This document shows positions 13,351-23,974 of a stretch of DNA of 64,000 bases, piece after piece. Every line of letters starts with the position of its first letter. Positions within the stretch are counted from its first letter, which is position 1. This stretch comes from Triops longicaudatus (lineage: Eukaryota > Arthropoda > Branchiopoda > Notostraca > Triopsidae). The stretch is taken from assembly GCA_022885665.1 (NCBI GenBank), contig JAGQDJ010000065.1, positions 62,001-126,000 of the forward strand, given 5' to 3'. Under the pieces are notes generated by a model. The model saw only the letters and a list, made by a program, of their open reading frames with translations. It made no database searches and was not told where the DNA came from. Position numbers and translations under genes: made by a program.

Positions 13351-15054
13351 GTAAGTGAAAAAAACAACAAAAACAATTGCATTAGTTTTTATCAATTATA
13401 CAACGTGCTAATTTTATTCTATGTAATTATTTCACAAAATTATGTGAAATTATTGTAAATGTAGTGTAACCTTAACTTTCCATCGATTTCCGATTTTTGC
13501 ATTGTTTTGCTTTGGCAAATGCAATGTCCGGTTTCGCTCATTATTGGATGTCATTTTATAAGCATTATTTTATCTGCAAAAATTTTCTTTTAGGAATTTC
13601 GGTCGTGAAATATTTTAGTGTATTTCGAAGTTAGAAACATACGTGTGTAGTAAATCGTATACTTTCAGCATTTTAAATTTTACAGTTGTCAGGTTGCGTA
13701 ATTTCCAAAGAGAACGAGTCAAGGATATTTTTAGGTACATTATTATATTATTACATTATATTATAACACTTTCTAAGTTGCGTTGTGGAAAGTTGTTTTT
13801 GTGCTGTCTAGGGATTCCGGGGAAGGGAAAACCGATAACGGAGAAGGATAAGCTCAGTGGCTGTATACGTAACAGAAAAATCTGGTTGGAACCGCTTGCG
13901 TTTTTCTTGTTCCTAATTTCTTTGTGCTTCGGGGCTATCCCCATTGGAGCAAAGCCAAACAAACTTGCAGACTCTCGTTTGTGTATGACATCATTCGAGC
14001 CAAGCTTATTTGAGACCTAGAATCATCTGCACGTGTTGCTATGGGAACTCTTATTATTAAAATTTCGACCCTTGACCTTTTGGTCATATGGGTTTGTTAG
14101 GGGGGTCAGAACTCGAAGCTTGGAAACAAATACAGACCTCGGGTTAAGACCTCGTTGTCTCTTGTATTTTTGCTTGGTCACTTTCGGGTCTACTCCGTTG
14201 ACCTGCGACAAATGTCCGGTTATCGGTTGATGGCTCCGTTTAGAGTTCTTACACAATCCGGTTGACGATTTTAGCTCGACAATGCACTGGCCAAATCACA
14301 TCGGATCTTTTGTTCTTATTTTCGTTCTAGCAAGGGCCTTTTAACGTAGTGCTTCTATAAGTACTTCGATCAACTCATGTTTGTCCTTTGGTTTTTGTAT
14401 CCGGAGAACATTGTGGAGATCAAAGATTGTACCTGTACATTCGTAATGTACGTAAGGAAAATGTTCAAGGGTCCGAAAAAAATATCCTTTGTTTAGAGTA
14501 TGTTCGATAAGAGGTGAATCGACCTTAAGCCTTTGTAGTCGAAAACAAGAAGACCTAAAGAAGTGGGGCTAGGACGTGTGTACTTTGATCCAGGTATACG
14601 TTAGCGTGTCAGTTCTCTGTTCTTGACTATTGGAAAGCTCTTAATATTATTTCCAAAAGAAAGAGTACTCATTGAGTATTTTTTTCAGTTTTTTAAATCT
14701 TTGTTAGTAGTTAGTATGGCATAACCTGGCTTTTGTTGATAATGAAATTAATTTTCTGTGATTTTTGTTCTCCCTCGTAGCACACAAATAGTATGAGCAT
14801 TGGGACAACACTTGGACACAAAAAAACAGGCTGTCGACCTTGGTCGCTCCTTTCTCGCTGTCATCGTCACAATACTTCCTACTACACGCGACACGTATTG
14901 TTGCGCCTCTTCGACGATTTCCGAGAGTCTTGAACTAGTCATAGAATAAGTGCGAATTCGTGTTACTCACTGTATTTTTCTTTCCCAATAAGGTAAGCAA
15001 TTGTACTCATCCTCGTAATTCTATGCTAATTTGATTTTTTATACGCTATTTTAG
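13351..15054 (+). other. Long 5' UTR intron of the UCP-like gene
   Basis: A 1.7 kb intron inferred from the donor at 13351 and acceptor at 15054. It contains a second well-formed donor at 14993 (AATAAG/GTAAGC), which could end an alternative noncoding leader exon. A 125-codon open frame at 13643-14020 has no recognisable similarity and I do not call it a gene. Confidence 0.45.
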
Positions 15055-15117
15055 ATTTCATATCAAGGACATTTTCCGAACTAATTTTTGGAATAATTAT
15101 TATTCAAACTCGCAAAA

Positions 15118-17409
15118 ATGGCTCCCATCACCGCGACCACTCCCGTGTCCGGTCCATTGAAGGAGCCTTCGTTGCCTGTGAAATTGCTGACAGCTGGTTC
15201 GGCTGCGTGTGTCGCAGATTTGATTACTTTCCCACTTGATACGGCCAAAGTTCGCTTACAGGTAAGACAGAAAAAAAAACAATCCCATATCTCTCGAACC
15301 TACCGTTTCGTAAGAATGTAACCTTCAAAAGCAGCTACGCATTTTAATAGAGATCTTTGCGTCGTTGAAGAATTCAAAGTTCATCCATCAAAGGGAAAGG
15401 ATAGGAAAGCAAGGATATGTCTCGAAGTTATCTTGTACGACTACCCTTGAACCTTAATCAGTTCGGCATAAAAGTACATTAAGAACACGTTCGTCCCCTT
15501 TCACTTGGGCGTTGGTTCAAAACGAATATTTTAAAAGCGTTGGTTGACGATGGTCCAGCTTTTCTATTTACGCGTGCGGACCATCTTTTCCAGGATAGTC
15601 TGGTCTTGTTTTGTACTTGTTTTGTTCCTGAAACCAGTTTGAAGCTGTGGGTCTCATAATAGCTGAAGGGCCGTCCCGTCGCATCCTTTCCTTAAGCTTT
15701 TTTTTTTTTCTGCGTTGGGAACTAACTGGTAGACAAGCTCCCTTTAAAATAGGGTCGGCTAGCCTGGAAGTTATTTTTCGTAGGGATTACTATTAATAGA
15801 GTCCTTGGATTACTTAGCGGAAAGTGTTACAAGGTCACGCATATCGCTCTTCCGGGATGTCCCCTTTTTTATTGTTATGCATAGTTTTTGAAGGTTAACC
15901 ATCGATGTCTGGTTCTTTCAGACCGATATTGAACGAACTTTATTTAAAAATGTTTTAGATCCAAGGTGAGAATGTTCGACCAGTCTTGGCAACAGTTTCC
16001 AACGGGGGTGGTTCTTTATTTCTGCACGGACCATCAACTTTGGCTGCCAAGCCACAACTTCATTATAATGGCATGGTCGGGACAGTTCTCACAATTGCCC
16101 GAGAGGAAGGCGCAAGGTAATAATGAATGTGAACTATGGAATCTCAGGAAAGCAATTTTTTAAAAAATACCCGCTTTTTTCAAACTAATACTAATTCAAG
16201 TAAAACTAATTTAAATTTAATTAATTTCATTTATTGTTGCTTTTTTCACGTTGTGTTGTCAGTTCCCCTTATCTTATTTTTTTTTTTTTGGTACAATATC
16301 ACTTTTCTAAAGTTTTTTTTGGTTAATAAAAGTTTAGCAACAAGTCCAAGTTTCAGCTCAAACTTTTGGACTTCTCATGCTATATTAATGTTTGTTGCCT
16401 TCATATAGGAGCCTTTATAATGGTCTGAACGCGGGCTTGCAACGTCAGATGTGCTTTGCCTCCATTCGTCTTGGCTTGTATGACTCCATTAAAGCTCTCT
16501 ATCAAAATGCTCTGAATGGTAGGTTTGTGTTGCGCACTAGTCACCCATTAATAATAATATCAAACCTTGCAAACGCATTTACTAGGTGGTCGCTCCTCCA
16601 ATACTTCAGCTAGTATTCCTATCCGAATCTGTGCGGGTATCACTACCGGAGGTTTGGCTGTACTCTTCGCACAGCCAACGGACGTTGTCAAAGTGCGAAT
16701 GCAAGCCCAGTCCCGTGCAAGTGCTGCAAGCGGAGTTCGTTATACTGGCACATTAAATGCATACCGAATGATTGCTACACAAGAAGGATTGTCCGGCCTT
16801 TGGAAAGGTAAAATTTTCATTAGTATATTTTGCTCATTATTATATTTAAAAAATGGCAGTCAGCTACGACGTCATAAGTAGTTAAATAGATTAGATGAGG
16901 GCTAATAACTTCTCTTTTCTTGAAATAGGAACTTTGCCGAACGTTAGCCGTAATGCCATCGTGAATGTTGCGGAGATCGTGTGCTATGATATGTTTAAGG
17001 AGTTCTTGCTGATGAAACTTCAAATGAAGGACGGAATACCGTGTCATTTCACCGCTGCAGTTGCTGCTGGTTTTTGTACGACTGTTGTAGCATCCCCGGT
17101 TGACGTGGTGAAAACGCGGTTTATGAACGCCCCTGCTGGACAGTACAGAGGAGCCGTTGACTGCGCAGTGCGCATGTTGGCTAAAGAAGGTCCCGCTGCC
17201 TTTTACAAAGGGTAAAATCTTTATTTCCTTTTAATTACACTGCAGCAAATTAACCCGAAATGGAGTTAGTCTAATTTCTTTTTTTTTTAAGGTTTGTTCC
17301 CTCATTCTCAAGATTGGTTAGCTGGAATATTTGTATGTGGATCACCTATGAACAGTTCAAGCGCGTTGTGGTAGTCGCCATCAATCGCCCAACTCCGGCA
17401 GTTCATTGA
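15118..17409 (+). CDS. UCP2: Mitochondrial uncoupling protein, UCP1-3 type
   Basis: Six coding exons: 15118-15261, 15959-16116, 16409-16518, 16586-16807, 16929-17211, 17292-17409. They give 344 residues; human UCP2 has 309. This is a mitochondrial inner-membrane solute carrier (SLC25) with three repeats, each with its signature: [18 protein letters not shown] and [59 protein letters not shown] and CHFTAAVAAGFCTTVVASP closely follow vertebrate UCP1/2/3 and not the UCP4 or BMCP1 branches. The first intron falls directly after VRLQ, as in human UCP2. The family carries protons, anions or C4 metabolites and lowers mitochondrial membrane potential; which substrate applies here cannot be read from sequence. 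The N-terminus is slightly longer than usual. The ATG at 15118 follows AAAA, a normal context. Confidence 0.94.
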
Positions 17410-17938
17410 ATTTAGTTTTTCAAGTGCCTTTCCCTAGCGGAATCGTGGTTAATAACTGAAACCATTTGGCGGGAACCAAAACTTCAGATGTGTTTACGGT
17501 ACTTGTTACGTTTTGTGATTCGTACTGGGGAGTGCGCAGTGGACAATCCGTTACGTGGTAGCACAGGAACTCTTCGAAGATCGGAAAAAGACATGTCAGA
17601 AGTGCATTGCGGTTTTTTAATCCGACGACTCATTTTCGTCAATAAGATGTTGAACATTGTAGTTTGATCATTTCCTTTCCAGATCCGTGTTAAAGGTTGC
17701 GATATTTTATTATGACAATCCTTTTTATATATGCTGAAGTTGGTAGGAGGAACCGGGTAACTTCTTAAAATGGGATATTTTTACTCGTATTTTCCTATTA
17801 CATTGAATGAATGTGAAGTGTTATGAATAGGTAGGATTGAGGGAACTTCGCGCAGAAATATAGAGTTTAAGAAAGTGTGGAAAATTCTGTTATACTGTTT
17901 ATGTATACTTTGTGAATACTTACACATAATGTAGCAGA

Positions 17939-17944
17939 AATAAA
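17939..17944 (+). promoter_or_regulatory. Polyadenylation signal of the UCP-like gene
   Basis: AATAAA about 530 bp past the UCP stop codon on the same strand, the first canonical signal after the stop. It implies a 3' UTR of roughly 550 bases. Confidence 0.6.
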
Positions 17945-18990
17945 TTCCACAATATGAAAAGAATAATACATGGTGGTTCTTTCAGTATAAAACGTTCGTA
18001 AGATTTGGCTTACTTAAAGCCGGTGTACGTGTAGCTGTCTTAGGAAACAGCTTCACGGTGAAACCACGGCTGAAATGCGTGCATCGTGAAATTAACTGAC
18101 CCATGCGGAAGCGCCCATCTCCTGCATGCTCCGCTACTATTTTAGCTCTTTAGTGGTGCTTATGACCTAACTGTTGGTAACTTAAAAACGGGCAGTTGTG
18201 GCGTGGGTGGAATGTTTCTCGCGTTTATCGCCGGTAATTCAGTCCGAGCCTAATAGTCTGTCGCAGGTTGAGTCATTTTTGACTTTGCATATCCCTGTTA
18301 AATTGTAACAAATGGATAAGGATCTAATGCGTACTCAGTAGATTTGCTTAAAACATAAAACTGTTTTTGTGCAACTTCGGGTACTTCCGTTAGACGTAAG
18401 TGCGAAAACATTAGGACCTGTTTGTAAGGGTAGCTGCGAATTCTGTTCTAGTGTATTATTTCACGTAAACTTTATTATTACCCTATAAAATCTTTCCTGT
18501 ATGTAATTCACCGTATCTATTGAACCCTTAACTTTTTTCAGTCCCAAGGTTTTCGTAGCATATTAGTAATAAGCGTTTTAATATGAGTTTTAAGCGAATT
18601 GCCTTGTGTTCAAGCTGTCTAACCCCTCCACCATTTTCTAAATAGGAAGTGCATGCATTTAAAATAGCTTCCGTGAAGAACAAAAATTGCAAATCGCGCA
18701 CTTTTACAAAGGAAACAATGTCTGTATATTTTTTAAAATCTGAAAATTATGTACGACGCAGCCCTAAGACTCTGAACGGAACGGGTGCACATTGGTTATT
18801 TGGATGACCCGCCAATTTAAACTAGGCAATACGGTGGCGCAGGGATGCAAATGTAAACAAAAACGAGTTGTGAGAAGTGTTACGTTCAGGCACGATGCTC
18901 AAATTCTTTCAAACCAATTTGTTTAGTTTTTCCTTTTCTTTCTGTATTCTTAGTAACAAACATTGCGAAACTTAATATTTGCTTTGAAAG
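17945..18990. other. Spacer upstream of SMG5
   Basis: About 1 kb without a supported gene. It should contain the SMG5 promoter and a short 5' UTR. I see no TATA box or other clear element. Confidence 0.4.
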
Positions 18991-21900
18991 ATGGCGGATC
19001 AAATTGGAGTCAATGATATTGCAAAGCATTACATACGGTAAGCCTTGCGCAAGATATCCTCTGAACAAACTCGCCCTTATTATTGTATCCGTTAATTATT
19101 TATTAACCTGTAGGACTGCGCTAGACGCAGGACGTCGGTTAGATGCTGCTTTCAAGAAGTGTGACTCGTATGCTAGCTTATTCAGCAACGAAATTCAAAT
19201 TTTACGTTTGCAGCTCACCACCACGTGCGAAAAACTATGGTTTTTGGACCCCAACAAATACGGGAACCAAGTGGAAGAATTGTTATGGAAAAAGGGTTAT
19301 TATGAAACTGTAGCTCTTACTAAACAATTAAGCAAGGTAAAAATAACGCACTCTTGGCTTGTCAGGTAAATTTTGTTTTCTTTTTAGAAACATCCAATTA
19401 CTGAAGAAGTTCGTGCTCAAATTCAAAATCACTTACTATCAGGGCAAAACCTGTTTTACCGCCTGTTATGGCGTCTTAGTCGTGAAACAGATCCTGCCCG
19501 AAGACCTTCCCAGTACAACTACGTTACTGGCATCACCGCTGTGCAGCATTTATCCCATTCTATAAATTTTCTGCCTTGGACGCCTGTTACGGCCAGGTTT
19601 TGGCAACGCTGCCTGCTATGGCAAGGCGATTTAGCAAGGTATAGAACATAAAAGCATCAGGAATATTATATATGCACCCAGTAATGGGAATAGTCATAAC
19701 GCGAAATATATAGTAACACGTGAAAATAATTCGATGCTTAGGTACCAACTAGAGCTAGGCAGAAGTGATGTAGCGAGTGTTTTTCCATTAGCGGAGCATT
19801 TCTACACCCAGGCAATGCTTTGCGACGTCGACCAAGGACTTCCATTTAATCAACTGGCTACGCTACATAGCTTGGTTAAGCCTCATTTGAGTCTTGAACC
19901 TGTGTTTTATTACATAAGATGGTATGCAAGAAGGAGATTTTCTAAGAACTATAATAATCTTTCTTTATTGTGAGTAGCATGGCTGCAGCGAAACCGTTTG
20001 AAGGAGGCGAAAAGAACTTTAAAAAGTTGCTGGAACGAATTCAGCGTTATTCAACTAACGAAAGCAAAGCTCACGATGTGCAGTTGGAGAAGGTGGCCAT
20101 TTTGGTTGTAAATCTTGTGAGAAGTTTTTACGTCGAAGATACTAATGGGAATTCCGAAGTTCCGAAAGTAAATATTAAACAAACAAACAAGGATATAACT
20201 AAGGATTTTTTTAAAGTGTTGTGGAGACATTTGGAAGGAATTGGGGCTGTGGCTGGATATGCAGTTATACAAGCCAAATAAAGAGGATAAAGAAGAAGGG
20301 CAAGAACTGTTTTTCCTCGCTGGTTTAGTGTTGCTCTGCTTGGATAAGGTCAACAAAAATTTGAATGCAAACAGCGACAGCGATAGCGAAGGTTTATCGG
20401 CTTTAGCATTGAACGCATTTGCGTTGTCCTTGCTTTCGTTGTATCTCCGGCATGCAGCGTTACGCATCAAAGTCTTACGGAATACACTAGGAATGGGAGA
20501 CTTATTAGGCGGGAAAGTTAAAAAAGCTGCTTTAAGGAAACGGGCTAGAAGGAAGCCACAAGGTAGAAATTTTACTCATTATTTTTTCACTTGGCGAATC
20601 TTGTCGTCGCCATTTAGTTGGACAATGTTTTTATCTGTAAAGAAACTTACTGTGTTGGAAATCTAGATGGATCGGATGATAGTGACATCTTTTTAAGCGA
20701 TTCTGACGAAGAAGATACTGAACCGTCGTTTGCTCAGTCTAAGGCTAAAGTTAGTCCGGATGAATGGGCAGAAAAAATCAACAACGCCCTCCAGGCTCAA
20801 GGTATATTACGTGTATACTTTCTTAAATATTGAATTAGACGACATAAAAAAAGGTAAAGAAGGAAAATTTGGTGCTTGATTTATTTTTAGTTAAATATTT
20901 TTAATTTGTATTTATTTATTTGTGTTTTTTACTAAAACTCCTTTATGTTGAACTCGAACATATACTTTTTGCTTTCTGTATACTTTCTGTATACTTTTGT
21001 TTTGCTTTCTGAATACTTTCTGTATAATGCTGTTTAGATCATGTGTCACAGTATTAAATCACTACTATCACTTTGATATAATTTTATCGTACTTCTTGAT
21101 GCCAAAAAAGTCAGTGATGGAAAGAACGACAGCATAATCTTTTTATTCATGATTTTCTTTAACTTTTGTATGTTTTATAGGACTGATGTGCGGAATTCAG
21201 ACGTTAGTAGATTGGATTGCGTTCAACGCGGAAACCTTAAGTCAAGCAGGTGATAGTGTTCTTTCGTTATGGCAGCACGTCGCGCTAGCATACAACTATT
21301 TATGCCTGCAACCCGTCGCTGAAACGGAAACGGAGACTTATGCCACCTGGCAAGACGTTTTATTGAATGGCGTGAACACTTTAGTAGAAAGCCAAGCAAA
21401 AATTCAGTGGGAACCATTAAAAATTCTAGGAGTTTCTGCACAGGTATATTTTATGTTCATCCATAGAAAAAGAAATGATAAAATCAATTAAGTTGTTAAT
21501 CATTAAAGCTTGTCAAATATTGTCAGTATTTTCTAGACTATTGGGTAATAATAATCTTCTATTTTTCCATTACAGAAAACCGTAAGATATTCAAGGCTCA
21601 TAAAGTCCCTAAATACCGTGGCCAGACTACCAATTTCGCCATTGGAACTACAACATGCTACTGGTTTATTTCTCTACGAAGACGAGCTTCCTAAAACTAC
21701 ATTTCCGCCGCCACCGAAAGTCAACTCCCCTCCTCCGCCCCCATTTCGTAGCTCAATTGCCACGACGGGGGAAGATAAAACGCGGACACCTTCTCCAAAA
21801 GACCTGATGCAAAATATGGCTGAGCTTTGGCTACGTTCAGAAGTACAATCATTGGAAAAGCGATTGGGAAAAATGCCTCAGCGTCAAATACCGCCCGTTT

Positions 21901-22676
21901 TAGTGCCCGATACTTCTGCAATGACCAAGCATTTGACTTTAATTAAGGCACTGGCCCAGTCACGTAAAGCGTTGATTGTCATTCCAGAAAGTGGTAAGCC
22001 AAAAACTTTTCACAACCAATCTAAGTAAATTGTGAATAGGATAGAAAGTTAAATAGCAGCAACAAAATCTATACATTGCATTAATTGATCATTAAGAGTT
22101 GTACTATCACCAGGAAACAATCCTGAAACTGAAAATGTTGATTCTTCTTCTTATTATTTTCTCAATCGAAGTTGTCGTGGATTTGGACGCAATCAAGAAA
22201 GAAAGCTCAGAAGCTCGAGATGTAACACGATGGATTGAGCGGCAAGTTCAAGAAGGCCATAGAGGTTTGCGAGTTCAAAAACCGCATGAAAAATTACCGC
22301 TTCCGCTTGTACGTTATCCACGTAAAAAGGATAAATTATGGTAACTTTTGACGATTATTGAGTGTATCACTGTATTCATTTTTTCTTATGATCGTTGTTT
22401 AGGAGCTTTTTTCAAATATTAGATTTGTGCCATTATCTAGTACAGCAACAAAAAAGCTCAGATACACCTCTTGTGGTCTTGTTGACGGGAGATTCAGCTA
22501 CTTTTGAAAGCGTACCGGGAGAACAGAGTCCAATTGGGCTCTGTGATTCAATGGGTAAAGTTTGAGTTATAATTCAATACTTACACAGACTTTTGCTAAA
22601 AATCATGGTTTCTCCAGGATTGGGCTTGGAGCATATTCAAGAATTTTGTGAAAAATGGAACATCATACCAAAATGA
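18991..22676 (+). CDS. SMG5: Nonsense-mediated decay factor SMG5
   Basis: Twelve exons: 18991-19037, 19114-19336, 19388-19638, 19742-19921, 19978-20167, 20217-20562, 20667-20801, 21181-21443, 21576-21993, 22172-22340, 22403-22554, 22618-22676. They give 810 residues, shorter than human SMG5 (about 1016). The N-terminal half is a 14-3-3-like helical repeat region with the family block GLPFNQLATL...YYIRCMAAAKPFEGGEKNF. A serine/aspartate-rich acidic linker follows (SDDSDIFLSDSDEED), then the second helical block (GIQTLVDWI). The C-terminal PIN domain begins near VLVPDTSAM and contains VVVDLDAIKKESSEARDV. Only the first acidic PIN position is clearly kept; the central Asp pair of active PIN nucleases such as SMG6 is missing, as expected for SMG5. 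SMG5 with SMG7 recruits decay and dephosphorylation machinery to UPF1. A 49-bp intron at 20168-20216 is needed to keep the frame. Confidence 0.92.
20961..21026. repeat. Short pyrimidine-rich tandem repeat in an SMG5 intron
   Basis: About four imperfect copies of CTTTCTGTATA lie in the intron at 20802-21180. This is a local simple-sequence expansion in the middle of the intron, about 150 bp before the acceptor. Confidence 0.6.
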
Positions 22677-23478
22677 CGATGAATGAACATCGAGTAAAAA
22701 AATTACGTTAGCAGAAAGTTTATGTTGTAGGTTTAAAATACATTCTACTCGGCAATATTAGGATTTTTTTATTTTTAGCTGAAAATTTTAATTACAAGCG
22801 CGGACGGTCGTGGCATGGAATACTATTCCGAGACTTTGTTGATTACGAACGCAAGGTAATGCTATGAAGGTGTCCACAGTTTCTATCAAATCTATGAAAA
22901 GTTGAGAACATACTATAGGGGCTTTCAGACAGAAGTGGTGTTTGACATAGGTAATTCTCCTTTGTAGTTGTCTTTGCAAGGGAATGTAATCGCATCGCTC
23001 TTCTCCGGCAGTTTTTTTTAATAAACATATCATCTGATTACGGCAATTAAAGGAGACCGCAGGAGTAATTTTGTTTATAGGGTTAACAACGTCATAACGG
23101 GGGGAAAATCTTAGCTTCATTACATTCGGGCTGGGTAGCGAGTAGAGAATTTTAGCTAGGATGTTAAGGACACCAAAGTGCTGTATGTGTGAAAAGCGCG
23201 CACGTGTCTTTTCTTATCTTATTTTTGCTGAGGTCGTTTATAAGGGAAAGACGATACTGTACATGCCAAAATGGTTACTTTAAAGGAGAAAAAAGAACAA
23301 AGGAGTACATAAGTTTCGGAAGGCAATGCATAGGGAGATACGGGAGAAAGATAATATACATGCAAAGTGTATGTGACAGCAACATATGCTGTGAGAAATC
23401 TGTAATGTCGCGGACAGTTCCCATTCGCGCGCGCTGGAATATTTCCGTCTGCACGAAGCGCTACGTCAGCTAAGCCAG
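22677..23478. other. SMG5 3' region and distal PDI promoter
   Basis: No supported gene. AATAAA at 23020-23025 lies about 345 bp past the SMG5 stop and is a plausible end signal. From about 23400 the base composition becomes GC-richer toward the PDI promoter. Confidence 0.45.
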
Positions 23479-23497
23479 CCAATGGCAAACGACCACG
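23479..23497 (+). promoter_or_regulatory. ER-stress response element (ERSE) of the PDI gene
   Basis: An exact CCAAT-N9-CCACG: CCAAT at 23479-23483, nine bases, CCACG at 23493-23497. This is the consensus bound by NF-Y with ATF6 in unfolded-protein-response genes. It sits 496 bp upstream of the PDI ATG. A partial UPRE-like core (TACGTCA) lies 10-20 bp upstream, and another (TAACGTGG) at 23771-23778. PDI is a standard target of this response, so the match is unlikely to be chance, but induction has not been shown. Confidence 0.75.
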
Positions 23498-23799
23498 GTG
23501 GCTCCCGTGCCACAAAGTATCGATAGTGGCTTGTTTCACGGGTAATATTAAGATAAATCTACCCGTTTTATTCAACTATTTCTCAAAATTTGTAACGTTA
23601 AACAAGGTATAAATAATATATTTCGTAAAAGTACTATATTTTCTTCACAAAGTTAACTATCTCTGCCCGAAGACTCATACGTATTTATAGAATTCTATAA
23701 TAATCGGCTATTTCGACAGTGTAATCGATACCGGTTCGCCCTCCCACCTAGTCCCGCCTGCCCGGCTTGCTAACGTGGATTAAGAAGACGGAATTTCGG

Positions 23800-23973
23800 T
23801 CTGTAGTCCGTCTTTCTCTGTTCGTCGGTGATTCTGGGTGTTGTTTGTGGTGTTTCTTACAACTTCACCTTTGTTTTAGGTAGGTTGTCAGTTTCTTTTG
23901 TTAAGCATTTGACAGCAAATTTTAAATTCTCGTACGTGCTTTTCTTTACTCGAATTTACTTTAATTCTTGCAG
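23800..23973 (+). other. Inferred PDI noncoding first exon and 5' UTR intron
   Basis: The PDI ATG at 23975 follows a splice acceptor (TTCTTGCAG) by one base, so the 5' UTR must come from an upstream exon. The likely donor is TTTTAG/GTAGGT with GT at 23880, giving a 94-bp intron at 23880-23973. The leader exon would start around 23800, after a GC-rich block at 23745-23780. The 5' edge is approximate. Confidence 0.5.
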
Positions 23974-23974
23974 A

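Noticed and set aside
13643..14020. 125-codon open frame in the UCP 5' UTR intron
   Set aside because: No similarity, irregular composition, lies between a consensus donor and acceptor.
20217..20281. Early stop in SMG5 suggesting a pseudogene
   Set aside because: A 49-bp GT-AG intron removes the shift, and the remaining seven exons continue in frame to a conserved C-terminus.
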